Assembly: GCA_023101725.1 (NCBI GenBank)
Contig: JALJCO010003025.1
Coordinates: 1-64,000, forward strand
Length of the DNA stretch: 64,000 nt
Origin: Atherinomorus stipes
Taxonomy: Eukaryota; Chordata; Actinopteri; Atheriniformes; Atherinidae
Direction: 5' to 3'
In this document: positions 40,845-52,854 of the stretch, piece after piece
Numbering within the stretch: the first letter of the stretch is position 1
Layout of the letters: the number at the start of each line of letters is the position of its first letter
Notes under the pieces: model-generated
Told to the model about the DNA's origin: nothing
What the model saw: only the letters and a program-made list of their open reading frames with translations
Databases searched by the model: none
Program-made: the position numbers and the translations under genes

Positions 40845-41515
40845 CCCACTGAGCCAAAGACGTCTATTAGACGTCTAAGTTTAGACCGATCTCCACAGGA
40901 GATGGTGGTAAAGTTCAGGAGAGAGCCTGCCCAGCATGCTCCACTGATCATCAACGGTGCTGAGGTGGAGCGGGTAAGCAGGACCAAGTTCCTGGGTGTC
41001 CACATCTCCCAAGACCTGTCCTGGGACACCAACACCACGTCCCTAGCCAAGAAAGCCCAACAGCGACTTTACTTCCTGCAGAAACTGAGAAAAGCAAGAG
41101 CCCCATCTCCCATCATGCACTCCTTCTACAGGGGCACCATGGAGACCATCCTGACCAGCAGCATCACCGTGTGGTACGGAGCCTGCACCTCATCCTGCTG
41201 CAAGACCCTGCAGCGCACCGTGAAAGTTGCAGCTGGGAAGATTGTTGGTGTCCCCCTCCCCTCTCTATTGGACATTTACCACTCCCGCCTCACCCGCAGA
41301 GCCACCAGGATCACAGGTGACCCCACCCACCCCGCCCACAGTGTCTTCACCCTGCTGACATCGGGGACGAGGCTGCAGAGTCTCCGGGCCAGAACCAGCA
41401 GGCTCAGAGACAGCTTTTTCTCTGAGTGCGGGCTCTCTCTTCTCACCAGAATCGGCCACAAGCACGCGCTCTCCACAGTACGCGTTTTGGATTTCTTTCT
41501 CCAAATGACGTGAAC
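40845..41515 (+). pseudogene. L2/Maui-type LINE reverse transcriptase, C-terminal part
   Basis: A 203-residue open frame reads MVVKFRREPAQHAPLIINGA, SRTKFLGVHISQDLSWDTNT, KKAQQRLYFLQKLRKA, FYRGTMETILTSSITVWYGA, RRATRITGDPTHPAHSVFTL and LRARTSRLRDSFF. This is the thumb and C-terminal region of fish L2/Maui elements. It is 5'-truncated, lacks catalytic motifs, and the frame is intact, so it is rather young. Confidence 0.9.
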
Positions 41516-41519
41516 TAGA

Positions 41520-42310
41520 GAGGCTGCTAGCTGCTAAGCTAGCCTCTTTAGCGCCACCTGAAGGCAGCTGATTACCTGCCACGGATTAGACCAGCTTTGT
41601 CAGAAAGGACGCCGACAACAAGGAGGAGGAGGAGGGGGGAGATTGCCATGCTGAGTTGCCTCGGCAGAAATTCAGCAGTTTTTGATGCTCTAACAGGAGG
41701 GACAGCTTTACCAGGGAGCAGTGGATTATATTTATCAGTGAGGATGTGCAGTCGGTAAGTGTTGCTGCTGTGTAACTTATTATCTTTTGTGTCAGACACC
41801 AGTAAACGGTGGTTGACGAACGGACAAGCTGCTAATGTAGCTACAGAAGCTAACACTGTTTGGTTAACTTCACGTCAGACGTCCGCTCCTTATATTCATC
41901 AGAGTCCAGCCCTTTTACTCCGGATCCTCTCCATCAACCGCACCGTTATGTTTTTATCACGTTTTTCTCTGTTGGGACATCATTTTCCTTCACCTGCTCT
42001 GTCCTGATAAAACTTTGTTTGACTTTGACGTTTGCCTCGTAAACGCTCTTACAGACAGGTCTAACTCTCGTGCGTATTCTCGCAACAAACAATAGTTGGG
42101 GATAAAAAAAGGTTAAAATGAGCTCATTAAATTTTCGTCCCACCCAACTAGAATTATAAATTCATTTGAAGATAATTTAAGAAGGATTGTGGATGTAAAA
42201 CGGCAGGTTATGACACCTTTAAAAGGGAATATCGACATGGGCCCGATGGCCCGAAAATGTATAGGGACAGAGCATATTATATATATTATACAATCAATAT
42301 CCAGTTGTAT
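41520..42310. other. non-coding, partial transposon end
   Basis: No gene seen. 42195-42213 (GGTTATGACACCTTTAA) is an inverted terminus like that of the 39783-40581 element, but its partner end was not found. Confidence 0.4.
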
Positions 42311-42314
42311 ATTG

Positions 42315-42450
42315 TGGGGAGTGGGTATTGTAGTGGTAATGTCGCGGGCTTTGGCGCGGCAGACCCAGGCTCCAGTTCCTGACACGGCACTCAGGTGACC
42401 CACTGTGGACGATTGAGCAAGGTCCTTAACTCTTGGGTGTCTGGAAACCT
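42315..42450 (+). mobile_element. possible tRNA-derived SINE
   Basis: TAGTGGTAATGTCGCGGGCT resembles a Pol III A box and GGCTCCAGTTCC a B box, about 40 nt apart. This is followed by GATTGAGCAAGGTCCTTAAC, a module common in fish SINEs. No clear tail or target duplication. Confidence 0.4.
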
Positions 42451-43480
42451 TTAAGTAGAAACTTTGATAAATGCTAACAACAAAACTCTGTTTGCTGATT
42501 AAAGAATTTTACACAAGACATGAAGTTGGAAAACTATGTCTATTAAAAACACAAAAGTTCTTGATCTCCCAGAGGAAAGTAAGACTAAACATTATTTATT
42601 GCAGAATAAACACACAGAAGGACCAATGATCACACACACAAAAAGCTGAGTACAGGGAACTGGTCAGTCAGTTTGTGAGACGGTGCAGAAACATTCACCT
42701 CACCTTAAACACAAACAAAAGAGATGTTTGTTAATTTCAGGAGGAAAAGGAGTTACCAAAACACTTTACATCCTGGTAAAAAAGGTGGAGGAATACAAGA
42801 ACCTTGGAGGTGAGCTGAAAATGCAACACTGAAGCATTTAGAAGGTGAGAGCAGACTCTTCTCTTATATAAATATATTCTTACTTTAAACTAAAATTTTA
42901 AAGGAAAATTGTTTAAAACTACCTATTTGAACAAAAAAACTAAATGAGAACCAAATCGTTCGTCTTTTCTTAAAAAAAAAAAAAAAATCAATGCATATTT
43001 GTGCAAAATGTCCACAAAACCTCGAATGGCGATCACAGGAAGCTGTAAAAAAAAAGAAAAAGAAAAAAAGTTGGACACAGTCAGGAAAAAAAACATTTAG
43101 TCAGAATAGATCCAAAATGTTGAAATAGATGCTAAAAGCGCATTTTGCAGCGCCTCCTTCAGGTAAAACTGTGTGTAATGCGCGTGCGTCGCCTGCAGGG
43201 GGCGCTGCAGCCACTCAGCAGCAGGTGGCGTGAAGCCTCATTAACTCATTAACCTACAGCAGCCAATCAGAGCGTGAGAGTGCAGCAGCATATGGAGCCT
43301 TTCTCTGCTGCTCAGTGGGGCGGAAGACGGATTCTGGCAGCCAACAGGGTCTCTGGTCAAAAAACTTTATTGACAGGACTGTGACCCTCATGAGCTTTCT
43401 AGCCCACTATGCTCTAAATTCATGACTGAGGCCGGAGACCTGGAGAACTCCAACTCACACAGCTCAATGCTCAAATACCA
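42451..43480. other. non-coding stretch
   Basis: AT-rich with A-runs; a GC-richer patch at 43140-43330. No exon or named repeat supported. Confidence 0.4.
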
Positions 43481-43482
43481 GG

Positions 43483-43634
43483 AAGGGACTACTTTCGGAA
43501 GCGGATTAATCCACTTTTCTATTTGAAAGCAATTAAGGAGGGGGTGTTTGGGTCCAACAGATCAGAACTAAAATGTGTGAGAAGGCCACACTTAAAAGTG
43601 ATGTGGATTCATTCGCTGATGAAAGTAGTCCCTT
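43483..43634. mobile_element. 152-bp miniature inverted-repeat element
   Basis: Termini AAGGGACTACTTTCGG and, inverted, AAGGGACTACTTTCATC; similarity continues about 30 bp inward (GCGNATNAATCCAC). Superfamily unclear. Confidence 0.65.
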
Positions 43635-45540
43635 TTAAAGGCATTTCACTGCAGATGTTAGACTTTACTTTGCTGATGATGACAGACAGAAATTTATGAT
43701 AAAGAGATAAAAGAAAAATGAAAAGGAGAAATCAGAACATAGGTAGAGCGGTTTACTTTTTCTTCACTTTTGAATCAATCAGAAAAAAACATGATTCTGA
43801 TTTTATTAATAATTGCATCATTACAGGTAAATCTCAACTCTTTTATCCTAAAAGAGTAAATGCTCATTACTCTCCTCCTCCTTCTTGCTGAGCCTTCATC
43901 ACTCTGCTCCATATTCATAATTTCATCTGTAAGCCTCTAATAGCTGTTTATCAGTTAATGGCCACAGTGACCTTAATGGTTCTGTAATCTTTCTGCTGCC
44001 TTTTTATTTTCATCACACTGATGTTCAGCAGAACAAAAGCAGCGCTGAGTGGATCCTAATCGTCCCGCAGATTTACATACAAATGACATTTAGACACAAT
44101 TACGTCAGTTTGAGACGCTAATCCAACTAAGTTGTTAATCGACGCAGAAACGAGGTGAAGAGTTGCAGCGACAGAAGCTGACAGCATGAAGCAACACCTG
44201 CTGCAGGTGCTGGATCCGTTTCACAGGTTAACCCCTTCAGATCCGGACACTCATGATCTGCAAGCGTCCCATAAGTGGGACATGACAGATAAATGTGTAA
44301 TTTACCCCCCTCCCTTCCTACTGTACATATTACGCACCAGTGGAAAGCTAAGATTCTTGAGCTGTTTATCATTCCAGGCTACAATCATAACTGTAGATTC
44401 AGTCAACACTTTATGGAAGCATATTACATTCACCTGAAAAACAAAGTTGTTTGTTTTTTTCTGAATTTAAATTAAATTAAATAAAAAAAAACAAAAAAAA
44501 AAACATTTTTTTCTAAATTAATGAGATAATTTTTGAAAAATAAACTAAAATGATCTGTTTATATGAATTAATTAGATAATTTCAAAATAAATAAATAAAT
44601 GAATGAATATAAATAGACTGAATTTTCCCTCTGGGAAAATAAAGGATTTTTTATTTCATTTTTTTCATTTAATTTCATAAATGAAAAAATGTCAGTTTTT
44701 CTAAATTGACATCTCAAAAATGAATAAATAAAAGTGTCTTTTTCTGAATAAATGAGAATTAAAAAAAAAAGTTCTGTTTTTCTGAATTAATAAGATAATA
44801 TAAAATACTGTAAATAAATCAATAAAAATGCTGCTGTGATTATACCAGATGATCTGTGACTGTTGGCATTTTCTTTTAAGCAACAGACTGCTTTGTTTCC
44901 TTCAGAGATGCTCCAACATGCCGCACGGTGGGCCGAGGCTGCGTATCTGCTTTAGTTTTTGAAGATAATGATCCCCAATGAGGAAAGACCTGGACCTATT
45001 TTTGTAAAAAACAAATCTCATTCATTCAGAAAAACGGAAGTTTTACTTGTTTATTTTTAAATCTCTCATTAATTCAGGAAACAGAACATTTTTATTCATT
45101 CTTTTAAAAAAATTATCTCCTTAATTAAAAAAACAGAACTTTTTTTTTTTTTTCCCAGGTGAATGTAATACGCTTCTGTAACACTCATTCAAAATAGTTG
45201 TAAATACAGTTTATCTTTGAGGCCATACTGTACTCCAGAAGCAGATGATGCTCCTGTTATATTAGCAAGAGTCTGGTCATATAGTTGCTCAACAACAAAT
45301 CTTTAATCCATAAAAAGATCTGTTTTGGATGAAAATTGCATGATTATGAATTGCATGAAGGGTTCATGGCTTGAACAGCTGAGCACCAGAGATCGGAGAC
45401 AGAAAACCTGCCTGTTGTTGAACTATTTGGGCTTTTATTATGTCTTTCTGGTGTTTATTTTCACCAGGTTTCAGGTATTGTGACATAACTTCAGGTGCTG
45501 TTGTTTTTTAATCTACTGTATTTCTGGATACCGTGCAGCA
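43635..45540. other. non-coding, AT-rich, with weak inverted repeat
   Basis: No gene. GCATATTACATTCACCTG (about 44420) recurs inverted as CAGGTGAATGTAATACGC (about 45157), enclosing about 0.7 kb of A/T-rich DNA, suggesting a worn foldback element. Confidence 0.4.
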
Positions 45541-45544
45541 CATT

Positions 45545-45960
45545 TTCCAAAATGCCAAAGAGGAATCTCCATTTAATTTGCATCATTGAATTCTGTTTTA
45601 TGCAGATGATACAGTGGTTTCTACTCTGTATCTCCCCCTAAAACACGCTCTTGTTCAGCTACAAGCTTCTGATATTCTCCAGAAATGTTTGTTTGATTTA
45701 AAAAGAGTCTGAAATGCCAACAAAAGTCATGATTTTCTCAAAGTACAGATCAAACTTTCCTCCCCACCAGACCGAATCTGTGTCAGGAAAACATATTGCA
45801 GAGTCCTGCTGGATGACTCTCTCCCTCTCTCAAACTTCACATGATAAAAAACTAAAGTTAATAATTTTTCTGTGTTTAAACAGCTGAATGAGGTCAGAAT
45901 CTTGCTGAGGTTGGAACATCTTGGAAATCACCTCTTTTTCCTCTGAATTAGCCACCAAAC
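45545..45960 (+). pseudogene. LINE reverse transcriptase remnant (FYADDT)
   Basis: TTTTATGCAGATGATACA (45596-45613) encodes FYADDT, the catalytic palm motif, followed by LQKCLFDLKRV and NANKS, as in Rex1/CR1-type LINEs (..LKLVLNANKTK..). It is broken by stops; limits are approximate. Confidence 0.55.
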
Positions 45961-46490
45961 TGCAGCTCCTCATTAATCTTTTATTTTCTGCATCCTGCTG
46001 CACTGACAGGAGTCTGTCATGAAATCATCTCTGCATCTTATAAATGTGGAGCGCTGAGCTGCTGCAGCTCTATCTGGGTCATGTGATCCCATCAGGAGGA
46101 TTATTAGGGAATCATTTGAAGGATTTCTGCGGATATAATTCGGCATGTTTGGATAATAATTGATAGAAGATTCCACTTTCATCTTGTAAGACGCAGCTTC
46201 AGTGTGGATTAGACATCTGGACTGAGCTGCCTTATTTTCTGAGCCTTATTAGGCGGCATCTTATTTATCTCTTATCATCAGTGCGGCTCTGATTATCATC
46301 TGGAATCTGCAGTAGATGCAGGCAGACAACGCTGCAGGACATCACCATGCAGAGGGAGACACCTGACAGAAACTGAAGCTGTGATAAATCTGAAGTTTTC
46401 TAGAAATTCTCAACTTCTAAAGGTTGGATATGGTTATGGACAGAGCAGCAACATCACGTGTGTCTAGGTTGTAGTTGCAACAGCAGAACT
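45961..46490. other. non-coding stretch
   Basis: No gene or recognised repeat. Confidence 0.4.
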
Positions 46491-46493
46491 AGA

Positions 46494-46733
46494 AAAGCAC
46501 TCGGAGAGCGCAGACCTCCGCCAAGCAGCTCTCACAATGATAAAGAATCCTTCAAAAAATTCCTGGATCCAGAAGGTGATCCGGATCACCACCAAAATCT
46601 GATGGGTTCATCCCTGGGCTGAGGCACACGACTGGTGAAAATTTCAGGTCAATCTGTTCAGTACTTCTTTCGTAAAGTTGCTGAGAGAGACAGACAAACC
46701 AACGCTACCAAAAACATTACCTCCTTGGCGGAG
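46494..46733. mobile_element. short repeat element, copy 1 (ACTAGAAAAGCACTCGGAG...CTTGGCGGAGGT)
   Basis: About 240 bp. Internal CCTCCGCCAAG near the left end is inverted as CTTGGCGGAGG at the right end. Closely similar to 57675-57925, where a 7-bp flanking duplication is visible. Superfamily not known to me. Confidence 0.6.
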
Positions 46734-47049
46734 GTAAAAACAACTCCAGCCGCTGGATGCCAGGCTTGCTGCCGGTACGGCAAGTGACCAACAGTCTGCA
46801 CCATGTCCAGCAAGTAATGCAGAGGAGTTAGCCACGTTAGCAAGTGAGCTAGCTTACCGATCCAGGAGAAAAGTTGTTTTGAGGCCATGGGAAATGTTTA
46901 TGTGGGTCCATTTAGTATAATCTTCACCTAAATTTACTCCAGTTTTTGCTCTTCTCAGGTCACTCTTTTTCAGAAATGCATAACAATATTTCTGGGGCTC
47001 TAAAGCAGCTGCTTGACTTACCATCTCCACCATTTTTCCCAGTGCTAGT

Positions 47050-47466
47050 TAGAGATGTAATGATATGACAATTTCACATCATGGATATTGTGAAAAAATG
47101 ATCAAGGTTATCATTGTTATCACGGTATTATTGTTTGTATTTGTGTATTATTACCCCCCCCCCCCCCCCCCCCCCATTATCATTCAAAACATCAAAAATG
47201 GATCTAGACGTCTACTGTGTCCTTTTTAAAGGGGGAAATTCTGTCCACGTGGGTGCCTTCGTTGCCTGCTGCCATGTTTTAAAACATTAAACATTGCAAA
47301 CTGGGTCTGCTTTGGCTTTTCCAGCCAATCAACAGCCTCACTGTGGGTTTTTCAAAGTGCAGTAATCAATCACGGTTATAACGATAATCAAAATTTGAAA
47401 CGGTATTACTAAACATAGGCAATTTTATCACGATTAATCATTTTACCGGAAATTGTTACATCCCTA
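47050..47466. mobile_element. hAT-type non-autonomous element
   Basis: Termini TAGAGATGTAATGATAT and, inverted, TAGGGATGTAACAATTT. Flanks GTGCTAGT / GTGCCAGT differ at one of 8 bases. A homopolymer C run at 47154-47174 lies inside. 417 bp, no frame. Confidence 0.8.
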
Positions 47467-47689
47467 GTGCCAGTCTAGCTGTGCCAAACATACTAAATCC
47501 ACACAAAGATCGTATCTGGCAACCTGCAGTGGCAGCCTGTATTGGCTTGTAGACATAATACCATCGCTGAACCTGTTAAAATGTATTTTGTATTTATTTT
47601 CAGGCTAAATAAATTTTTCAAGGAAATGCTTTACTTTCATTCTGCACCCCTCCAAATGTCTTGTGGAGGTTTTTTTTTATTTTTTAATC

Positions 47690-48060
47690 TAGCTTTAAAA
47701 GCTGTGGTTGGCAATGTTGGAAAAACGGTTTGAGCAAGCGATATTTAAAAACAAAAAAATACCACCAGAAACCACGCCTTCAGAGTGCAGGGACGTGTGC
47801 GCCAATGTTTTACGAGCAGGTTAACGATAGGAGTGAAGTGGATAGCTGACAAATCACATTTCTAAAAGCTTTAATCCACCCACCTCCAACTCCTTCTGTG
47901 GTGTAAAAAGTCCACACTGCAAACGTCAACTCCTCCAAGACTTAATCCTTATCTGTTGTTTTGTTTTGTTTTTTGGTGCAGCAGCAGTTAGCAGTCTGTT
48001 AGCTATATTTGTTTACAGTGAGCAGCGCACAGGGGGGGTTACATGGAGGACGGAGAGAGG
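47690..48060. mobile_element. partial relative of the 51205-51847 TTAA element
   Basis: GTTGGAAAAACGGTTTGAGC, CCAGAAACCACGCC and CCAACTCCTTCTGTGGTGTA parallel ATGGAAAAACGGTTAGAACA, CCGAAACCACGCC and CCAACTTCTTCTGTGGTGTA in that element. Ends are not defined. Confidence 0.55.
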
Positions 48061-48311
48061 GAAGGGACAGAGACGAGACATAAAGGCATCGATTTGTTCT
48101 TTCTATAAGTTGCGAATTACCAATTCCTGCCTTTCGGTGTGAATGGCAAGGATTGGTCAGAGTTTTTACAGAACTGCAGCTCTCACAGAGGTCTGACTGT
48201 TTTCATTCTTTTTTTTATAAATATATGATGTATTGATATGTCAGCATGGAAGGACCATTTCACCCAGTACAACAAAATGTGTTTCTGAACAGAATTACAA
48301 ACTGGCTTTAA

Positions 48312-48776
48312 AGGGACTAGAGGCAGGAATTTATAAAAACAAACAAACATTCATGTCCATTTTCTTTTATACTAATGGGTGATGAAGCGTTAAATATCAA
48401 AAATAACGTTTCCACCCACGTTTCTCTCCGTTGCCTTGAACAGGCTGTGTGCTGCAAAATGCGCTGCAATTCGGTGTCCGAATTTCCCGCGCTGCCCTGC
48501 GGACGTGACGTCAAATGACGCTACATCCACAGTTCTGATCCAGGAAGAAGACAGGCGCGGTAAATTCAAACACTGTAAGCGATAGTTATGGATTCTTCTG
48601 CCGTAAGCAAACGATCCAGATCAACTGAAAGACACTGAAAAGTGTAACTACAGAGAAAAAGCATAGTAAACAACATAATAGCTTCAGTTTGTGCTCCCGT
48701 GATGGCTTGGCTCGTGGCTGCAGTTACCTGAAGCGCCAGTCGCAAGTTTCGTTTTTTAATCTTGCCTCTAGTCCCT
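48312..48776. mobile_element. TTAA-flanked (Kolobok-like) element, 465 bp
   Basis: TTAA at 48308-48311 and 48777-48780. Termini AGGGACTAGAGGCAGG / AGGGACTAGAGGCAAG (inverted). Non-coding. Confidence 0.88.
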
Positions 48777-49144
48777 TTAATGTTCTATATTCAAAACTGT
48801 TCCATTATGCAAAATCTTTTTTTTTTTAGTTGAAAATCCAACATACTGAGCAGTGTCGGAGTTGGTCCTGTGATGGACAGACGACCTATCTGGGATATAT
48901 TCCACCTCCTGGTGGCAACCGGGAGACAGCAAGGAGAGAGGGGGGGTTCGCAAACAAATACGCGCTGTGTAAAAAATAGAGGAAATTGAAATAATTAAAT
49001 TGTAAAAAAGAAAAATGGCTAAAGTCACCACCAACACTGCACAAGTCTTTCCAAGGACTCTCTGAGAATTCTGTATTAAGCAGAGGTAAACTGATTTTTA
49101 TTGCTGTGCATTGCGGAGTGCAAACAAAAATAATCGTGCTACAG

Positions 49145-49352
49145 CAGGAATGCACAAGTCCGGTTCTTGAGAGCTACCATCCTGCAATTTTTAGAACACA
49201 CCTGAATCAAATGGTTAATTCCCTCATGCATGTCACTCAGCTCTGCAGAGGCTGATAACGAGCGATTCATTTAATTCAGGTGTGTTGGAGAAGGATCGCA
49301 ACCTACAGTATGCAGGACAGTAGCGCTTGAGGACTGGACTTGGGCACCCCTG
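49145..49352. mobile_element. hAT-type miniature element
   Basis: Termini CAGGAATGCACAAGTCC and, inverted, CAGGGGTGCCCAAGTCC. Flanking TGCTACAG / TTCTACAG (7 of 8). Same family as 15151-15361. Confidence 0.8.
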
Positions 49353-50623
49353 TTCTACAGCTAAACACCTCCAGAGAACATCTGATAGAGAACAGACTAA
49401 ATGAATATCCATGATAGCTCCCGACTGCCCAGATCTGCTGCCGGTGATGCGATAATTACATTTCTATTTTTGTTTTTTGTGCCATGTAAACAATAACTTG
49501 CAGCTTCAGTCTTCTGACTGGTGAAAAAAACAGTGTCTTGTTTCAATAAAGATTATTCAATTGTCAGAATTTTAAGTTTACATTGATGTTATCAAAATAG
49601 AAACCATAAATGATCTATGATAAAGTTCTGGCGCTTTTTAAGACAATATAAAAATATAAATGCTGTTGCATTTGAGGTCCAAACAATCAGAAAACTGGAG
49701 GGATTGTTCTGTTCTGTTTTTTTTTTTCTTGTTTTTTTTTAAGCAGGTGAAAGAGAAACACTTCCTCCGCCAGGTAAATGAGCTCGTTAGTCAAAACACC
49801 TGTTCCAAATATACTGGCAGATTAAAAAACATTGCAGGACTTCTACTCAAAAACTACTTTTACCTCTATGTTTGACACCTCTGGTCAGTAAACATTCATA
49901 ATCTAGTTAATGAATGAGCCAGCAGAGCCGGACTGATAATAAGTTAGACTTATGTTGACATGATCTAAAAACCAGTCAAGGGTGTAGCCTTTCACGGAGT
50001 CAGGAAGTCACTGCAACTGCTTCATCTTTTTTTTTTCTCATTCATCTCCTCTTAAATTTCATTCATTATTTATGTTTCATGTATGATTTTTAAATAATTT
50101 ATTAGTGTGTTACTGCTGCAAATAAGTATTTGGACACTTGCCAATCAGCAAAAATTCTGGCCCTCAAAGACATGTTCATCCACCTTGAAAAAGTCCACCT
50201 CCACTCCACTTATTATTCTAAATTATAAGCACCTGTTTGACGTCGTTAGCTGCATAAAGACACCTGTCCACCCCACACAATCAGTGAGACTCCAACTACT
50301 CATATGGCTAAGACCGAAGAGCTGTCCAAAGACACCAGAGACAAAATAGTAGACCTCCACAAGACTGGAAAGGGCTACAGGACAATTGCCAAGCAGCTTG
50401 GTGAAAAAGATCAACTATTGGAGCATTATTAGAAAGTGGAAGAAGCTAAACATAACTGTTTTAATCTCCCTCAGACTGGGGCTCCATGAAAGATCTCACC
50501 TCATAGCGCATCAATGATCCTAAGAAAGGTGAGGAATCGGCCCAGAAACACGGGAGGATCTGGTCAATGACCTGAGGAGAGCTGGCACCACTGTTTCCAT
50601 AATTACTGTGGGTAATACACTAA

Positions 50624-51152
50624 TGGGCCTTTTCCACTGCACATTTCGTAACCCTTCCACACGGCACGGCCCCCCTTGATCTGTGTTTCCTCTGGGAAAA
50701 CCTGTTACGAGCCGTTCCGATTTTTCACACCCGTTTCAGGGCTAGCTCTAACCGTGCTGAACCTACACAAAACGTGACGTACCTGACGGCTCTCCACTGA
50801 TTGGCCAAAGGAAATTGTCGTCATACGTGTTTCGCCTCTTCTAAAATGATCTGGCTCTGTATTCAGTGACTACAAGCAACAGAGAAAACAACAACAGCAG
50901 TAACACCTCGATATCATCCAACGCCTCCATATTTGTTTTTACTTTACTGACAACCGCGTGGCACGGCAGTGACATCACGGCAGTCTCGACCGCGCCAACT
51001 CTGCCCACTTCCAGGTAGTAGACTGCTGCTTCTGCCTGGAAACAGGCTTCTACTTTTTTGTTGTGGAAACAAAAACCGTCCTGGTCGTCTTTAGCGTGTG
51101 GTGCTGTACTGTGCTGTACCGTGCCGTGTGCAGCTGCAATGGAAAAGGCCCA
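50624..51152. mobile_element. nested terminal-inverted-repeat element (TGGGCCTTTTCCA)
   Basis: 529 bp with termini TGGGCCTTTTCCACTGCAC and, inverted, TGGGCCTTTTCCATTGCAG, inserted in Tc1 relic 1. Flanks TAA/TAT hint at a 3-bp target, as in PIF/Harbinger; this is uncertain. Confidence 0.75.
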
Positions 51153-51204
51153 TATGACATCATAGTTTAAAGTCATGCATGACATGGAAGGATCCCCTGC
51201 TTAA

Positions 51205-51847
51205 AGGCAGGGTAGGGGATCATGGAAAAACGGTTAGAACAAGCTACATTTGAAAAAATATACACCTCCCGAAACCACGCCACCAGGGCACAGGAACACG
51301 TGCGCTCATAGTTATTGGCGAAGATAACCGAGAACAGCCGAGTGGCTAGCTTGTTAGCTTCCCAGTAAACAGCAGAGGAAGCACGTTTCTAAAAGTGATA
51401 ATTATCTCACCTCCAACTTCTTCTGTGGTGTAAAACATCCTCACTGCAAACATCAAAACACCTCCATGACTTGATCCACATCCGTTTTTTCTTTTTAAGA
51501 GCAAACAGCGGCATAGATAAGAGCAGCAAGCAGCCATGTTTGTCTCGGTTCGTCTGCACTGAGATGCTAACGACGCGCGCGTGAGGACGGCTGGTGCGCA
51601 ACAGACAGCAGTCGAGTTTCATGGACTTAAAAATCATTCAATCAATCAGTACGGGCCGTTCAAAACCCCATCCAATGAAATTCATTTCATTGGATGGGGT
51701 TTTCCAGTGCTGTACGTTCCACAGGGGATTTTTTTTTTTTAAATTTTTGTGTCAGAACATTTAATTAATTGTCTGCAATCGGGGTGTAAAGAAGACTTTA
51801 AGCAATATTGTAAAAAATGCTCCTGCAAAACATCATCCACCCTGCCT
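51205..51847. mobile_element. nested TTAA-flanked (Kolobok-like) element
   Basis: TTAA at 51201-51204 and 51848-51851. Termini AGGCAGGGTAGGGGAT and, inverted, AGGCAGGGTGGATGAT. 643 bp, inserted in Tc1 relic 1, whose sequence is continuous across the site. Confidence 0.88.
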
Positions 51848-51968
51848 TTAAATCAGAGCACGTCCAGGCCCGTCTTAAGTTTGCCCATGACCATTTTAAT
51901 GATCCAGAGGAGTCATGGGACAAAGTTCTGTGGTCAAATGAGACTTAAATAGAACTTTTTGGCCTTAA

Positions 51969-52850
51969 AGTGCTGATGACACGACCTTAACTTCCAGTAA
52001 CTTTGCAATACAACAACAGACCAAGACAAAATAAGTAGTTTTGTGCAGTTAGAAGTTAATCAGACGTGTTTTTACGTAAATATTTGATGTTTAGGAGGCT
52101 CAGCTAAAGGCTAATAGCTTTTCATTCGCAAAACAAGCCGCCATGTTGTGTCGTCAGCGACATATAGAGTAGCGGTCTGCCCATTGATTTACATGTATAA
52201 TCTAAGCAGTGGAAAACATGAAAGATGCTCCAGTTAGCTATATTGGAACTGGTTTGTGTGGTAGGATCATAAGCCAGATCAGAAAAGTGATAATGCTGAG
52301 GAATTTAAATCACATTTTACAAGCTAGAACCGGAGTAGAACTGTAGCTAGCTGCCTACAGCCTTCAGGTCCATTTGTTCAGCCAAAAGCCTGCAAGACCA
52401 CACAGAGGGAACTCAGAACTGTAAGGAGCAACCCGGAACAACACAAGCAGACTCAAAACTGATAAGAAGCTGCACCGGTTTGACATAGAGCCAGGCGTGA
52501 CAGAAACGAGGCATTCGTTCCCTGCGTTAGCTCGCAGCTAACAGCTACCTGCGCGCTACCCACAGTCAATAATTAGCCTTTAAAAAATGAGAAGATAACA
52601 ACTTACACGGGTCCAGTCGAATTTTAAATGGTTCCCGTTTATAAGGATGAGGATGGAGGGAAGGATGCATCTTTGGAAGCAGCTGGAGGAGATCTGATGA
52701 CCGGAGACGTCCTCATATAACCGAGCCGCAGCTGTCTTTCGATCAGGAGCTGTATGACCGATGTGATGAAGCAACAATGGTTGAAAAAGAATATTCCAGA
52801 GGACATGATCACAGTTTAATTGTGTTAGAAGTTTCAACTGTTGTATCTCA
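51969..52850. repeat. unclassified sequence between the two Tc1 relics
   Basis: Begins TTAAAGTGCTGATGACACGA, resembling a terminus of the 39783-40581 family. No matching right end is found. No gene. Confidence 0.4.
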
Positions 52851-52854
52851 ATTA

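Larger units (their letters stand above)
50107..51965 (+). mobile_element. Tc1-like transposon relic 1 (5' half) carrying two nested elements
   Basis: Reads [20 protein letters not shown] then [15 protein letters not shown] (DNA-binding helix-turn-helix region of the transposase) from about 50304. It resumes after each insertion (51154-51204: TTTAAAGTCATGCATGACAT; 51852-51950: CGTCTTAAGTTTGCCCATGA, GTCATGGGACAAAGTTCTGT). The frame is broken and the 3' half is missing. Confidence 0.82.

Noticed and set aside
49742..49780. Apparent 27-bp microexon (long T tract, AAGCAG, then CGCCAG|GTAAAT)
   Set aside because: Good-looking splice signals, but no neighbouring exons, no recognisable protein and chance T-runs are common here.
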